Below, one piece after another: positions 21,292 to 32,808 of a stretch of DNA of 64,000 bases. How positions within the stretch are numbered: the stretch's first letter is position 1; every line of letters starts with the position of its first letter. Position numbers and translations under genes: made by a program. The stretch is from the NCBI RefSeq assembly GCF_026745355.1, contig NC_079205.1, positions 7,257,056 through 7,321,055 on the forward strand, in the 5' to 3' direction. The stretch is from Beta vulgaris subsp. vulgaris. Taxonomy: Eukaryota > Streptophyta > Magnoliopsida > Caryophyllales > Amaranthaceae. Below the pieces are notes generated by a model. That model searched no databases and was not told where the DNA came from. It saw nothing but the letters and a program-made list of their open reading frames with translations.

Positions 21292-22190
21292 TGTGGAGAA
21301 AGATTATTTAATCTAAGTCAAGATATTATTTTATGCACTGTGAATGTTTATCATATGGTATGTTTGATAATCTAGTAACTTAGAATTTTTGAACTAAAGA
21401 TTCTCCAAGTTATTAAATGGTTGTTGTCGTTGTCTTGTGTGAAAAAACAGTTGAAGTGTTGTGGCAAAAAAAGTGGAGCTAACAGCGTGAAGTTCTCCAA
21501 CAAGCTTGCTACACTCACTGAAGATATGCTCACTAATGGATCGTGGTGCTAGTTTGTTTCCGTTGCAAAAAACGTGGAGCAAGTGCAGCGAAAATAGAGC
21601 CATGATCTTCACTCCATTATAAGCGCACGTCATGGAGCTTTAAAATTGCAGAAGAAGAAGAAGCTAGAGTCGCAACTATATAAGAGGAGGCTTATTTTAG
21701 AAAACTGTACGACTTTCTTGAGTGACAAACCGAATATTACTTAGAAAATTTTCTTGTAATTTTCTCATATTCGACATACTTATTATTGTAATATTTATAG
21801 TGTTTGGGTGAGAGAAAAATTAGAGAAATATCCTTGTAATCAAGAGAGATAAAGAAAGAGAGAAAAAAGAAGAATTCGAGTAAAGTCAAAGAGAATGTCA
21901 TCAGTTCAGGGAGAATTGGGTGACTGGAAATAAGTTCCTAGAGGAATAGAGAAGGTCCGTTAACAGGTTGTAAAAGATAGAGTCTTTTGGCTTATTATAG
22001 AAAAGAGAATTTGAGTCAAAATCCCTCGTGGTCAAGGTTTTTCTTCCTATTGGACCTCGAAAGTTTTCCTTGTAAAACTCTTGTGTTTTTGTTTCTTTCA
22101 CATTTAAAGATTATTTTAATTCCGTAATATAATTCGAAAATTTCCCCCTCAACTACAATTCACCCCCTCTTGTAGTTGGTCTAGTGTTCA
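21122..22190 (+). mobile_element. Probable SIRE/Maximus-type solo LTR
   Basis: It begins TGTTGTATTTCATGTTTTGA and ends near AATTCACCCCCTCTTGTAGT ... GTGTTCA, both characteristic of the long LTRs of SIRE-type Copia elements. No internal region follows. A target duplication was not found (TGTAT against TATTA), so the ends may be off by a few bases. A TA microsatellite has expanded inside it. ORFs here (21394-21633, 21901-22101) are not genes. Confidence 0.5.
21215..21289. repeat. (TA)n microsatellite
   Basis: About 37 TA units without interruption. Confidence 0.95.
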
Positions 22191-22750
22191 TATTAGAATA
22201 ACATACGATAACTTCGTTTTTTATAATTATGTGTGACTTCCTTTGTTGTATTTATGTTGCATTCATACTCTTTAATTTTTTTTGCAAAAATAAACGCAAA
22301 CAATTAGCATCCTCCGCAGTTCTGCATGGGTGCTAAACTAGTTTTAGAATATTTCTTAATTTGGAACTATAGCCTATAATGAGAAGACAACGAAAATGCG
22401 TAATTTTCTGTACATTTTATCATCTTTCTCTTCTTCGTTCCTCTGTACAACAACAAAATAGAGCAACAACCACTTCTTTCTCCAAGTGACCATGCTCACT
22501 CTTCGTCTCCGCCCATTTCCATCCACCAGTGACCATGCGGGTTTGCAATCGGCGGGACTCAAAGCAGAATTGATTTTAACTCGTAAGTTCTTCTGCTTCC
22601 ATAGTCCCATTACTCTTTTTTATACGTGTTTGATATAGAAAATTTGATGCTGAAAACAAATTTAAATAAGCGTTTTCATTTCTAATTATTTGATACGAGT
22701 GTTAAGTAACAAATACTGTTTCTGAAGGGAAACCTAATTCCTCTATTTGT
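22191..22750. other. Intergenic, nothing recognised
   Basis: AT-rich, with a short minus-strand ORF (22610-22374) of no recognisable family. Ends at the TTTGT target duplication of the next element. Confidence 0.45.
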
Positions 22751-23154
22751 TGATAGAAATTTTTGACAGGCGCATGCGGAAAGTTAATGGACCAATTTTG
22801 TAATTTATGAATTTTCATTGATTGGAATAATTTGTTACAAACTTGGGGGAGATACATATGTTATGTGATATACAAGGTTCCATAAGAGAACTCTTGCTTA
22901 TGAATGTGGGAGAAAGTACATAATGACTCCACCCTACTACAATGCTAACACATATTAATGGAGTGGTATGTCTAAATCTAGAATATTCTACACTATTCTT
23001 ATATGATCTAATAATATCTCATGCTAGTTTATTCTAGATTCTTATTCCTAGATTTTTCTATAATATGCTTTAATTTCAATAGATATTTGTTTACATAACT
23101 CTAGAATTCATCTTGATTATTACACTAGATTTTTCTAGATTACTATTTCTAACA
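22751..23154 (-). repeat. 3' LTR of the compact element
   Basis: 404 bp. Nearly identical to the right LTR apart from indels. Confidence 0.9.
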
Positions 23155-23933
23155 CTCCCCCTTAATCTTGAAAAATCTGACTTTCATACTTGTAAATAAT
23201 TTTGCTCAACTCCCCCATAATTGTATCCTTGTTGGTCCTCCTTGAATTTGCAAAGATCAAAAGTTGCGCACTTATTTGGTGTTTTTGATGTCCTTGTGAC
23301 CTTGTTAATGCTCCCCGGTCTTTATCTTCTTGTTTACTCCTCCACTTTTGCTTCCCTGGTATTCTTTGTGTATTTTTTTTATTTGCTTGATTCATTGTTG
23401 GTAAACTCCATGCTCCTTGTTTCCTTCCATTTTCAGCATTTTGATTGTTGATCCGACTTATGATGTCTTCTTGCTTCTATATGTATTTTGGGTCTTTGCC
23501 AATCACATGCACTGTTGTTGGGTCTATTGCCCATCTTGTGCTTGGGTCTTGCCCAGCTTGTTGTATTAGGGTCTAATGCCCTTTTGTGCTCGAGTCTTTT
23601 TGCCCGGCACATATTTGAGGTGTTTTTCTTTGCCCCTTGATGAATAGGGTTGACATTTTTTTCAGTCACCCTTAAATGCATAGGGCTAGCTTGTATTTGC
23701 CACCCATATGCTTGTATTGTTGTGGCTTTGTTTAGCCAACAACTTAATTTGGTTGGCATTTTAACCAACCAATATGTATGTGCATGTGAAATGTATAATT
23801 ACATATTGAATAATGAAACATGCATGGAGTAATGTTGAAACAAACATGCATGATTCGGGAAGCATGCATATAATGACTTACCGTATTTTTGGTGAAATCT
23901 TGGAGGAGACAAAATCTTCTGGCTCTGATACCA

Positions 23934-24368
23934 TGATAGAAATTTTTGACAGGCGCATGCGGAAAGTTAATGGACCAATTTTGTAATTTATGAATTTTCA
24001 TTGATTGGAATAATTTGTTACAAACTTGGGGGAGATACATATGTTATGTGATATACAAGGTTCCATAAGAGAACTCTTGCTTATGAATGTGGGAGGAAGT
24101 ACATAATATGACTCCACCCCTACATACAATGCTAACACATATTAATAGGAGTGGTATGTCTAAATCTAGAATATTCTACACTATTCTTATATGATCTAAT
24201 AATATCTCATGCTAGTTTATCTAATAATATCTCATGCTAGTTTATTCTAGATTCTTTATTCCTAGATTTTTCTATAATATGCTTTAATTTCAATAGATAT
24301 TTGTTTACATAACTCTAGAATTCATCTTGATTATTACACTAGATTTTTCTAGATTACTATTTCTAACA
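23934..24368 (-). repeat. 5' LTR of the compact element
   Basis: 435 bp. Longer than its partner mainly because CTAATAATATCTCATGCTAG is duplicated near 24200-24240. Confidence 0.9.
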
Positions 24369-24638
24369 TTTGTTAGTGTTATCAAACTAGTGGAAACAAA
24401 TTACGTTTCCTTCCTCAATCATAAATCTCTCAATAGTTTACATCTACTAGGATAGCAAACAAATGTTAAAGGTGACAATTATTATTTCAATTTTTCCTCC
24501 TTATCCAAATCATTTCTATTCCATCTGACCAACCCTATCTTGTAATGTCTTTCATGCTTATCATGTAACTTAGATTTTATTTAATTTTCTACCATGCTTA
24601 ACATTTTTCAAGATGGATTTTATACTCAAGTTATATTA

Positions 24639-25047
24639 GGTAGTGTTTGGAAACTTGTATTTCATTTCAAATAATGGAATTGAAATCTGGAATTTAAAGT
24701 TTGTATTTCAATTCCTAATCATTATTTTGTAAAGGGGGTTTGATAGAGAAGAGAGAAATAGAAGTTTAATGGAGGAGAGAGAAAAAGTGTGGGTTTACTA
24801 AGGGAGAGAGAAATAAATATTAGAAAGAGAATGAATGAAATTGGGATAGAGATACTCATAGAGTTGGGATATTTATGAGGAGAGAATTTCAAATGACAAG
24901 GTAATAGCTTGAATTTCAAATTCTACTAATATAGGCTTTTGATAAGAATTTGGACAAATTCCATAATTTCAAATTTCATGCCATCCAAACAATAAATTTC
25001 ATCCAAATCCAGGATTTGAAATGAAATCTTGCTATCCAAACATAGCA
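24639..25047. mobile_element. Harbinger-type MITE
   Basis: Terminal inverted repeats of about 30 bp (GGTAGTGTTTGGAAAC at the left; reversed right end TGCTATGTTTGGATAG, then ATTTCATTTCAAAT in both). TTA trinucleotides flank it at 24636-24638 and 25048-25050. 409 bp, non-coding. Confidence 0.75.
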
Positions 25048-25050
25048 TTA

Positions 25051-26692
25051 GTTTATAATTTTCAGATTCAGTTGTATGCCTAATTTTCTATCTTATTAAG
25101 AAGGTTGAAATCTTTGCTTGTTTATATGTTTTTAGGTAATTTTAATTATATAACAATTGTAATTATTAGTTTAATTTAGGCCTAGTTTTAAAATTTAATC
25201 TACAATAATAGAACTTGGACTACTTAATTTATGCATCCATGTGTTTGAATTGGCTTGGAGGTAATGAGGTCCTAATTTTAGCGTTCTTCTAGTTTAAGGA
25301 AGGATTTGGCTCCTTGAATAATGTATCGATGAATCTTTGAATTGCGGAAGCAAATTTATATTCATGTAAGAATTTCTAAGACTTTATGAGCTTAAAATGG
25401 ATAATGCTTGCATCACTTGTAAATGAAGTATTAGATTAGGTCAGAATTTATGATCTAGGCCTTACTATGGCGATTTCGTAAAACCTCCTGAATTCAAGTG
25501 AATTACATTTTGGAAATTTAGAGACGTAGTTATGTGCAAATGACGTCTAATACTCTAATGTTTGAGAGGTTCATAAATTAGTTGAATGTTGAACCAATAG
25601 GAGTGTATTCTCGACTACATTATAATTAGGAGCTTGGAACAAAACCCTAGCCTCCTCTCCCCTCTCTCCTAAAAAACCCTAATCATTTTCTTCTAGTTTG
25701 GGGCTGCCATCATCCTTTTGATGGTGGTAAGCCCCCAATTCTTCTTTTTTTCTTCTACTTTTCATTGTTTTTGTTATTAAAAATCTTCCATTCTCTCTCT
25801 TTTTGAGAGTCTTCTACCCAATTTTTGGGTTCTTTCTCTCCTTTTATGGGAGTTTGGAGTTTGGTTTTATTCTCTTCCCACGTGGAAGTTTAAAAAATTG
25901 GTATGAGAAATTGTTCCTATTGGTTGAAGTTCAAGATCATCAACGTCGAAGTATTGAAAACTCGGATGCGGTCAACATGGTTAAATCAAGAATCTTCTTC
26001 CCCAAACTATGTCAGAATGATAAACGTCCCCATCAATAGCTGCGTGATCCAGCAAATACAAGGGGGCTGCGCTGTATTGCTCGATTTGGTTCATTATAGT
26101 TTATTCGAACACGAATTTGATTTGATCTTGTCTGATTATATCTTGTTTTTCTTTAATACTTATTGTAGATGTCGTTTGACCATCAATTAATGAAATTTCT
26201 CTTTCAAAAAAAAAAAAAAACAATAGAAGTGCCATCTCCTAATGCGAACTATCTTTCCTATCCTTTTACTACATGTTTATGTTTTTGAGGGACCGAAAAG
26301 TTTTTTCTTCAAATTTGCTAAACATGTATCAACAACCTATAGAAAGGAATATTCTTATCAATTCTTCCTTATAAAAATATATAATTTTAAGCCACTCTTT
26401 TCATACTCTTTGAATCTCTTAATGTTCTTATGCGGTTTTGCCTTGTGTAGTATACTACCTTATGCAGTTATCCTCACTGTCACTCCTCAGATAAGATTAT
26501 AAGAACTTAGTTTGGCGAGGTATGTTATGACAAATGATAAGATCTTCAAAAAACATAGAAATTTGAAATTAGCAAATACTTTGTTACTTCTAATAATAAT
26601 TCTATTCACTTTAAAGAGAGCTAAAATTACATTAGATAGTCTGAAAGATGAAAGTCTACACCTCTCAGTTTTTCTCTATTAGTTGGTCCTCT
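25051..26692. other. Intergenic, with a possible retroposed segment ending in poly(A)
   Basis: Mostly unassigned. From about 25640 (AAACCCTAGCCTCCTCTCC) to the 15-base A run at 26207-26221 it looks like a transcript-derived stretch: CT-rich leader, polar low-complexity middle, TAATGAAATTTCTCTTTC then poly(A). A target duplication was not found, so a LINE tail or retrocopy is only a guess. The plus-strand ORFs (25803-26190, 26242-26502) show no domain. Confidence 0.35.
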
Positions 26693-27637
26693 TCAGTTCC
26701 TTAATCTTCTTGCTCTCCTAATGGCCTGCTCCATTCTATGTACTAGTCTAGCCAGCCAAACGGGTTTTCCAACTGACAACATATAGTATCCCCACGCCAT
26801 CCCTACTACTGAACCACAACCATATCCAATGGCAATGACATTCCATTCTGATAACATGCCTTCATCTTCAGAATCATCTTTTGATTTACTTGTCAATGGA
26901 TCTAACCTTTCTTTTTCTTCTCCCCCACACTTTGGCAATGGAAATCCACATAATCCGGGATTACCCTTGTATGATTCTGCTGGGTATGTGTCGAAGTTGT
27001 TTCCATGAGGTATAGGACCCATTAGGTTGTTATCTGATACATTGAAGGTTCCCATTGCTGTCAAACTTGTCAATTCCTGAGGAATACCCCCACTAAGCAT
27101 GTTGGAAGAAAGGTCTAACGAATTTAGTAACTTCAAATTATTTATTGTTGAGGGGATTTGCCCTGTGAGCCGGTTATGGGAGAGATTAAGGCCATGAATC
27201 AAGACCAACTGACCTATAAATTTGGGGATCTCTCCTTCAAATGCGTTGTCTGAAAGATCGAAAGTCATAAGAGTGGTGATGATCTTCTCATACTTAGTCT
27301 GCAAACTATTAATTCTAAGCACAATCGAGTATTTATAATAAATGAGTCCCATGTACTCTGGACTCCCAGGTTGGACACTGATACTCATCATTGCGCTGAA
27401 ATTTTTCATGTATGTTGTTGGTAATCTTCCTCTGAACTTGTTGCTGGAGATATCGAAAATCTGGACCTTTGGAAATGGATTTTCTACCTTTGAACCTTTG
27501 ACATGACCATGGAAACTATTGGAATGCAAGTCAAGGACTTGCAGTGATGTTTGAGAATCCAACCATGAGGGAAATGTATCATTAAATTTGTTGTTTGCGA
27601 AACTAAGAAACTGTAGACCAGTACAAAGTGCCAAGTC
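26693..27637 (-). CDS. RLP-B, 3' part: last LRRs, membrane anchor and tail
   Basis: 314 codons after the insertion point. It has four or so LRRs (FLSFANNKFNDTFPSWL; ALEGEIPKFIGQL-type repeats; LTGQIPSTINNL; LSGGIPQELTSL), the NNLMGPIPHGNNF hallmark, NPGLCGFPLPKC, an acidic stretch (DDSEDEG), a hydrophobic helix with small-residue spacing (GYGCGSVVGMAWGYYM) and a tail rich in Arg. A start codon at 27655 belongs to the Copia LTR and is not the gene's. Confidence 0.88.
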   Translation of the reverse strand, partial: DLALCTGLQFLSFANNKFNDTFPSWLDSQTSLQVLDLHSNSFHGHVKGSKVENPFPKVQIFDISSNKFRGRLPTTYMKNFSAMMSISVQPGSPEYMGLIYYKYSIVLRINSLQTKYEKIITTLMTFDLSDNAFEGEIPKFIGQLVLIHGLNLSHNRLTGQIPSTINNLKLLNSLDLSSNMLSGGIPQELTSLTAMGTFNVSDNNLMGPIPHGNNFDTYPAESYKGNPGLCGFPLPKCGGEEKERLDPLTSKSKDDSEDEGMLSEWNVIAIGYGCGSVVGMAWGYYMLSVGKPVWLARLVHRMEQAIRRARRLRN

Positions 27638-27932
27638 TGATAAAATATGGCTCAATATAGTTACAGTAGGCTCAGTATAATTATAGTAGTCTGCTTAATT
27701 CTATGTAATGGCCCAATACATATGTTAGCTGATGTAAGCTGTTTTATCTTTTAGCTTTTTGGCAGTTAGTGTGAATCATCCTAGGGATTGCTGATGATAT
27801 CACTATATAAAGAATAGTGTGTGCTGTTGTCTGGGATCACAATATGAAATGAACAACAGCTTGAATGTGCGCCGCAATTCTCTCTTACCTAGTCTTTTCT
27901 TTCTTCCTTGAGTAACCATGAATTACTCAACA
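27638..27932 (+). repeat. 5' LTR of Copia-2
   Basis: 295 bp, starts TGATAAAATATGG and ends TTACTCAACA. A TATA-like CACTATATAAAG lies at about 27802-27813, a likely promoter core for the element. Confidence 0.95.
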
Positions 27933-27950
27933 TGGTATCAGAGCACCTGG
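27933..27950 (+). promoter_or_regulatory. Primer-binding site of Copia-2
   Basis: TGGTATCAGAGCACCTGG, complementary to the 3' end of plant initiator-Met tRNA over its first 12 or so bases. Confidence 0.88.
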
Positions 27951-28067
27951 TTCGTCCAGTAACAAGAGAGAAATTGTAGGAAATCACCTTTGCATTCAGA
28001 TTGTGCTTATTCTGCTGTTTTGTTCAAAAAAAAAAACTCAAAAATTTAAACTTTAAGCTCAGCTAAA

Positions 28068-31000
28068 ATGGCGAGTGGAAAAGAAAAAATCAGCCTTTCA
28101 GACATTCTTCATCCTCTCTATATTCATCCCTCTGATGGCCCTAACTCAGTCTCTGTAGAAAAATTGCAAGGTTCAGCTGATTACAGACCATGGAAAAGGT
28201 CTATGGAAATCAGTCTTGCCTCAAAGAGAAAGTTGGGGTTTGTAACTGGGTTGGTTACAAGAGATAAAGAAGATACTCAAAAACAAGAACAATGGGATAC
28301 TTGTAATCACATTGTTATTGCCTGGATTCATGGGTCTGTATCTGAACAAATCAAAAAGTCTATCTTGTATCTTGACACAGCCAGAGAAATATGGTTGCAC
28401 CTGGAGAGAAGGTTTTGTCAAACAAATGGATCCACTAAATATAGACTCAATAAAGGTCTATATGAAACTAAACAAAATGGTGGATCTGTGAATGAATATT
28501 ACACCAAGATGAAGGGAATGTGGGAAGAACTTGAATCCCTAAATCAACTGCCTGCTATAACAAGTGTAACAGCTGAAATTACTGCATTTGTGGAGGCTCT
28601 GCAAACTCACAAGGAAGAGCAGCAGCTGTTCCAGTTCCTAAATGGACTGGATGAAGATTATGGAGCTCAAAGATCTCAACTGCTCATGCAATCACCCTTG
28701 CCTTCTGTAGAAACAGCTTGCTCATCTCTGCAGCAAGAAGAATCCCAGAGAGAGATTCTGAATATATCCAAACTCAACATTGAGACATCTGCAATGTACA
28801 GCAAGGGTGCAAATCATGAAGGAGGATGCTCTGTGTGTGGTGGAAAGTATCACAATGCTGAAGCTTGCTGGCATGTGATTGGTTTTCCTAAAGGACATCC
28901 TAAGAACAAAAGGCAAAACAAATACAACAACAGGGAAGAAACACTCTCAGGGGGAAGTAGAAGATGGAGTAAGCCTAAACCTAACAAACTGGTGGCTAAT
29001 GCTCAAAGCCAAAGTGAGACTGAACCTGCTGTAATTAGCCAACATCAACTTGAACAGCTTCTGAAATTGCTTCCTTCAACCTCAAAGAATGCTAAACCTG
29101 GCTCAGAAACTGAAGAAGAGCTGGATACTACATTTGCAGGTATGGTAACATGTTATTCAGCATTTAGTAACATGAATGCATGGATTATTGATTCTGGAGC
29201 TTCAGATCACATGACTTGTGATTTGAACTTGCTATCTGAGTTTGAAGAAACCAAAAATAAACCTAAAATAAACCTGCCAAATGGAAAGACAGCCGTAATC
29301 ACACATACTGGTGTGGTAAGATTGGAAAACAATCTGAAATTACAGAATGTGCTATGTGTTCCTGAGTTTAAGCACAATCTGTTGTCTGTGAACAAACTTG
29401 TGCAACAGGACAAATGTAGAGTGACATTTTATCGTGCATTTTGTATCATCCAGGACTCAGCTTCTCAGATTATTAGAGGTATTGGGAGAGCTCAAGGTGG
29501 GTTGTATTACCTGGTGAATACCCCATTGAAGAAGGTGTATGGTGAACTCAAGAAGTTAGCTTCTTCTTTAGCAGAGGCAGGGAAAGAAGGCAAGAATAAG
29601 ATGGAAGTTAGCATGATTGCAGAAAGAGAAGAGAATATCTCAAATGTAAATCATGTAACTAGTAAAAGAAATGATTATGTCTTGTGGCATAACAGATTAG
29701 GTCATGCACCAATGAACAAGTTGAAGTTAATTGAATGTATTGCAGATGCTTGTGTTAAATCAAATGATGTTTGTCTAACATGTCCAATGGCTAGATTTAC
29801 CAAGTTACCTTATTCTACAAGTGATTCAATTGCTTGCTCTCCTTTTAATCTTGTTCATATTGACATCTGGGGACCTTACAAGGTTTGCACTAGAGAGAAA
29901 TACAGGTACTTTCTGACATTGGTGGATGATTTTTCAAGAGCAACATGGGTGTATCTGTTGGCATTGAAGTCTGATGCACTAAGTGTGATAAAGTTGTTTG
30001 ATAAATTTGTTGAGAATCAATTTGGTGTGTCAATTAAGATCATAAGATCAGACAATGCTTTAGAGTTTAAAGAAGGAGAATGTAAAGCATTCTTTGGTGA
30101 TCAAGGAATTGTCCACCAGACTTCCTGTGTAGATACTCCTCAGCAGAATGGGAGAGTAGAGAGAAAGCACAGGAATGTGCTTGAAATGGCTAGAGCCTTG
30201 AGAATGCAAGCTGGATTGCCACTCTCTTACTGGGGTGATTGTGTGTTGACTGCAGTGCATATCATAAACAGACTACCAAATTCAGTGCTTGGTAATGTAA
30301 CCCCATTTGAGAAACTGTTTGACAAAAGACCTACTTATGATCATCTTAGGGCTTTTGGATGTTTAGCCATGGCCAGCAACCCAGCTAGAGCTAAAGACAA
30401 AATGCAAGCAAAGGGAATTCCTTGTGTTTTCCTAGGATATCCTAGTAATCAGAGAGGTTACAAACTGCTAAACCTCACAACTAACCAAACCTTCATTACT
30501 AGACATGTGAAATTCTATGAACATATTTTTCCTTGCAACAAACACAACCAAGCCCAGACACACTACCTACAACCTCAACCTATTTCTATGCCATCTGATG
30601 ACCCAGCTGTTAGACCAAACTCATACACTGAAACAGAAATACTACTTGAACCTGAGCTTAATCCTGAACCAAATACCATACAAACACCACCTGCTGAGCC
30701 TGAAACAGCTCCATTACCAACACATTCACAACCTGAAACTCATGAACCAACCTTGAGAAGGTCTAGTAGACAAAGCAAACCACCAACATGGCTGCATGAC
30801 TACACAACCAGCCTGAAAACTGGAGATGTAACTACTGAGCCATCTGCACCTGTCACCAACCTAGCTGAAATGAGAGTTGACTCAAAATTCTTTGCTTTCC
30901 TAGCACAAACAAGTCAAGTTCAAGATCCTATTAACTTCAAAACTGCAGTAGTCAAGCAGGAGTGGGTGCAGGCAATGAACCAAGAGCTGCAAGCCTTGGA

Positions 31001-32516
31001 AGCTAGTGGTACATGGGAGTTGACTACTCTTCCTCCTGGGAAGAGAGCTATAGGATGCAAATGGGTTTTCAAAACCAAGTTTCATGCTGATGGAAGTGTA
31101 GAAAGGCACAAAGCAAGACTAGTGGTGTTGGGTTGCAGACAAAGAGAAGGGATAGACTATGCTGAAACCTTTGCCCCAGTGGCAAAGATGACCACTGTAA
31201 GGTCTCTACTGGCAGTGGCTGCAATAGAAAATTGGTGTGTGCACCAAATGGATGTGAAGAATGCTTTTCTTCATGGAGATTTGCTGGAAGATGTTTTTAT
31301 GAAAGTGCCACCTGGATACTCAGGCCCTAATGTGCCTATTATAGTTGGGCAGGGGGAGAAGGTGTTTGCAGAAGATCATCCTACCAAAGTGTGCAAGCTG
31401 CAAAAGTCATTGTATGGACTCAAGCAGGCACCTAGGCAGTGGTTTGCAAAGCTATCTGCTGCTCTCATCAATTTTGGCTTTGTTCAATCCAAAGCAGATT
31501 ATTCTCTCTTCATCAAGAAACAACACACTCAAGTGGTGACAGTGCTATGTTATGTTGATGATCTCTTGATTGCTGGAAATCACTCACCACTTATCACTGA
31601 AGTTAAAAGCTTTCTTGCCTCTCAGTTTCACATGAAAGACCTTGGTTCCCTCAGTTATTTCCTAGGGATTGAAGTGCATAGGTCTCAGGATGGATTCTTT
31701 TTGTCCCAAAGGAAGTATGTACTGGACTTAATCAAAGAATATCATCTAGGTGATAGCAAACACTTGAAGCTGCCTGTTGATCCCCACATGAAGCTAACTC
31801 ATGACCTGGGCACACCTCTCTCACAACCTACTGACTACCAACATTTAGTAGGTAAACTTATCTACTTGACTATCACAAGACCAGACATTGCATTTGCTGT
31901 CCATACACTGAGTCAGTTTATGCATAAGCCTACTTCAGCTCATATGCAGGCTGCTAAGAGAGTTCTAAGATATCTTCTCAGCAGTCCTGGACAAGGCATT
32001 TTGCTAGCTGCAAGATCTTCTGCTCATCTCACAGCTTATACAGACAGTGACTGGGCTGGCTGTCCTATTTCTAGAAAATCTACCACTGGGTTCTGTATCT
32101 TACTTGGTGACTCTCTTGTCTCCTGGAAAACGAAAAAGCAACAAGTAGTTGCCAGGTCAAGTGCTGAAGCTGAATACAGAGCTATGGCTTTGACCATTTG
32201 TGAAGTCTCTTGGCTCACTCATCTCCTGAAGGATCTTGGTTTGCCTTCTCTCACACCTGTCACTGTGAAGTGTGACAATCAAGCTGCACTGGCTATTGCT
32301 GTGAATCCAGTTCACCATGAGAGAACAAAACATGTAGAAGTGGACTGTCATTATGTGAGAGACAAGGTTAATCAAGGATACATTAAACCTGTCTATGTTT
32401 CAACTCATCAGCAGCTAGCAGATATCCTAACAAAAAGCATACCAATAGAGAAGCACCAGGCCATACTGTCCAAGCTGGGAGTTCTTTCCTCTCACACTCA
32501 GCTTGAGGGGGAGTGA
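28068..32516 (+). CDS. Copia-2 gag-pol polyprotein
   Basis: 1482 codons in one frame, the full length expected for a plant Copia element. Order with approximate residues: gag with [15 protein letters not shown] (35-50); zinc knuckle [14 protein letters not shown] (254-267); protease [12 protein letters not shown] (371-382); pre-integrase HNRLGH (about 540); integrase core with D in HIDIWG (about 598), D in IRSDNALEF (about 662) and E in [11 protein letters not shown] (about 697); RT with [22 protein letters not shown] and the catalytic YVDD (about 1160); RNase H with [10 protein letters not shown] and [11 protein letters not shown] (1323 on). The ATG at 28068 is 135 bp after the 5' LTR. The stop codon TGA is the first three bases of the 3' LTR. 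Every hallmark residue is present, so the copy may be competent. Confidence 0.96.
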   Translation: MASGKEKISLSDILHPLYIHPSDGPNSVSVEKLQGSADYRPWKRSMEISLASKRKLGFVTGLVTRDKEDTQKQEQWDTCNHIVIAWIHGSVSEQIKKSILYLDTAREIWLHLERRFCQTNGSTKYRLNKGLYETKQNGGSVNEYYTKMKGMWEELESLNQLPAITSVTAEITAFVEALQTHKEEQQLFQFLNGLDEDYGAQRSQLLMQSPLPSVETACSSLQQEESQREILNISKLNIETSAMYSKGANHEGGCSVCGGKYHNAEACWHVIGFPKGHPKNKRQNKYNNREETLSGGSRRWSKPKPNKLVANAQSQSETEPAVISQHQLEQLLKLLPSTSKNAKPGSETEEELDTTFAGMVTCYSAFSNMNAWIIDSGASDHMTCDLNLLSEFEETKNKPKINLPNGKTAVITHTGVVRLENNLKLQNVLCVPEFKHNLLSVNKLVQQDKCRVTFYRAFCIIQDSASQIIRGIGRAQGGLYYLVNTPLKKVYGELKKLASSLAEAGKEGKNKMEVSMIAEREENISNVNHVTSKRNDYVLWHNRLGHAPMNKLKLIECIADACVKSNDVCLTCPMARFTKLPYSTSDSIACSPFNLVHIDIWGPYKVCTREKYRYFLTLVDDFSRATWVYLLALKSDALSVIKLFDKFVENQFGVSIKIIRSDNALEFKEGECKAFFGDQGIVHQTSCVDTPQQNGRVERKHRNVLEMARALRMQAGLPLSYWGDCVLTAVHIINRLPNSVLGNVTPFEKLFDKRPTYDHLRAFGCLAMASNPARAKDKMQAKGIPCVFLGYPSNQRGYKLLNLTTNQTFITRHVKFYEHIFPCNKHNQAQTHYLQPQPISMPSDDPAVRPNSYTETEILLEPELNPEPNTIQTPPAEPETAPLPTHSQPETHEPTLRRSSRQSKPPTWLHDYTTSLKTGDVTTEPSAPVTNLAEMRVDSKFFAFLAQTSQVQDPINFKTAVVKQEWVQAMNQELQALEASGTWELTTLPPGKRAIGCKWVFKTKFHADGSVERHKARLVVLGCRQREGIDYAETFAPVAKMTTVRSLLAVAAIENWCVHQMDVKNAFLHGDLLEDVFMKVPPGYSGPNVPIIVGQGEKVFAEDHPTKVCKLQKSLYGLKQAPRQWFAKLSAALINFGFVQSKADYSLFIKKQHTQVVTVLCYVDDLLIAGNHSPLITEVKSFLASQFHMKDLGSLSYFLGIEVHRSQDGFFLSQRKYVLDLIKEYHLGDSKHLKLPVDPHMKLTHDLGTPLSQPTDYQHLVGKLIYLTITRPDIAFAVHTLSQFMHKPTSAHMQAAKRVLRYLLSSPGQGILLAARSSAHLTAYTDSDWAGCPISRKSTTGFCILLGDSLVSWKTKKQQVVARSSAEAEYRAMALTICEVSWLTHLLKDLGLPSLTPVTVKCDNQAALAIAVNPVHHERTKHVEVDCHYVRDKVNQGYIKPVYVSTHQQLADILTKSIPIEKHQAILSKLGVLSSHTQLEGE
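32505..32513 (+). promoter_or_regulatory. Polypurine tract of Copia-2
   Basis: GAGGGGGAG abutting the 3' LTR, the plus-strand primer site. It also encodes the last residues of pol. Confidence 0.85.
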
Positions 32517-32808
32517 TAAAATATGGCTCAATATAGTTACAGTAGGCTCAGTATAATTATAGTAGTCTGCTTAATTCTATGTAATGGCCCAATACATATG
32601 TTAGCTGATGTAAGCTGTTTTATCTTTTAGCTTTTTGGCAGTTAGTGTGAATCATCCTAGGGATTGCTGATGATATCACTATATAAAGAATAGTGTGTGC
32701 TGTTGTCTGGGATCACAATATGAAATGAACAACAGCTTGAATGTGCGCCGCAATTCTCTCTTACCTAGTCTTTTCTTTCTTCCTTGAGTAACCATGAATT
32801 ACTCAACA
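32514..32808 (+). repeat. 3' LTR of Copia-2
   Basis: 295 bp, identical by eye to 27638-27932. Confidence 0.95.

Larger units (their letters stand above)
22751..24368 (-). mobile_element. Compact non-autonomous LTR retrotransposon (TRIM/LARD-like)
   Basis: Two LTRs (22751-23154 and 23934-24368) enclose only 779 bp. A perfect 5 bp target duplication TTTGT lies at 22746-22750 and 24369-24373. On the minus strand the LTR begins TGTTAGAAATAG and ends ATTTCTATCA; the internal region opens with TGGTATCAGAGCCAGAAG, the initiator-Met primer-binding site, and closes with CAAGATTAAGGGGGAG, the polypurine tract. It encodes no gag or pol; the 111-codon minus-strand ORF at 23768-23433 matches no known domain. 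It must rely on enzymes of another element. Confidence 0.9.
27638..32808 (+). mobile_element. Young, structurally intact Ty1/Copia element (Copia-2)
   Basis: 5171 bp. The two 295 bp LTRs (27638-27932, 32514-32808) show no difference on reading through. It has TG...CA ends, an initiator-Met primer-binding site TGGTATCAGAGCACCTGG directly after the 5' LTR, an uninterrupted polyprotein and a polypurine tract GAGGGGGAG directly before the 3' LTR. It lies opposite to the RLP gene it interrupts. The flanks AAGTC (left) and CGTGG (right) are not a target duplication, which is unusual for so young a copy. Confidence 0.95.

Noticed and set aside
25803..26190. Two overlapping plus-strand ORFs before a poly(A) run, considered as a retrogene
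   Set aside because: No domain, the two frames compete, and no flanking duplication was found.
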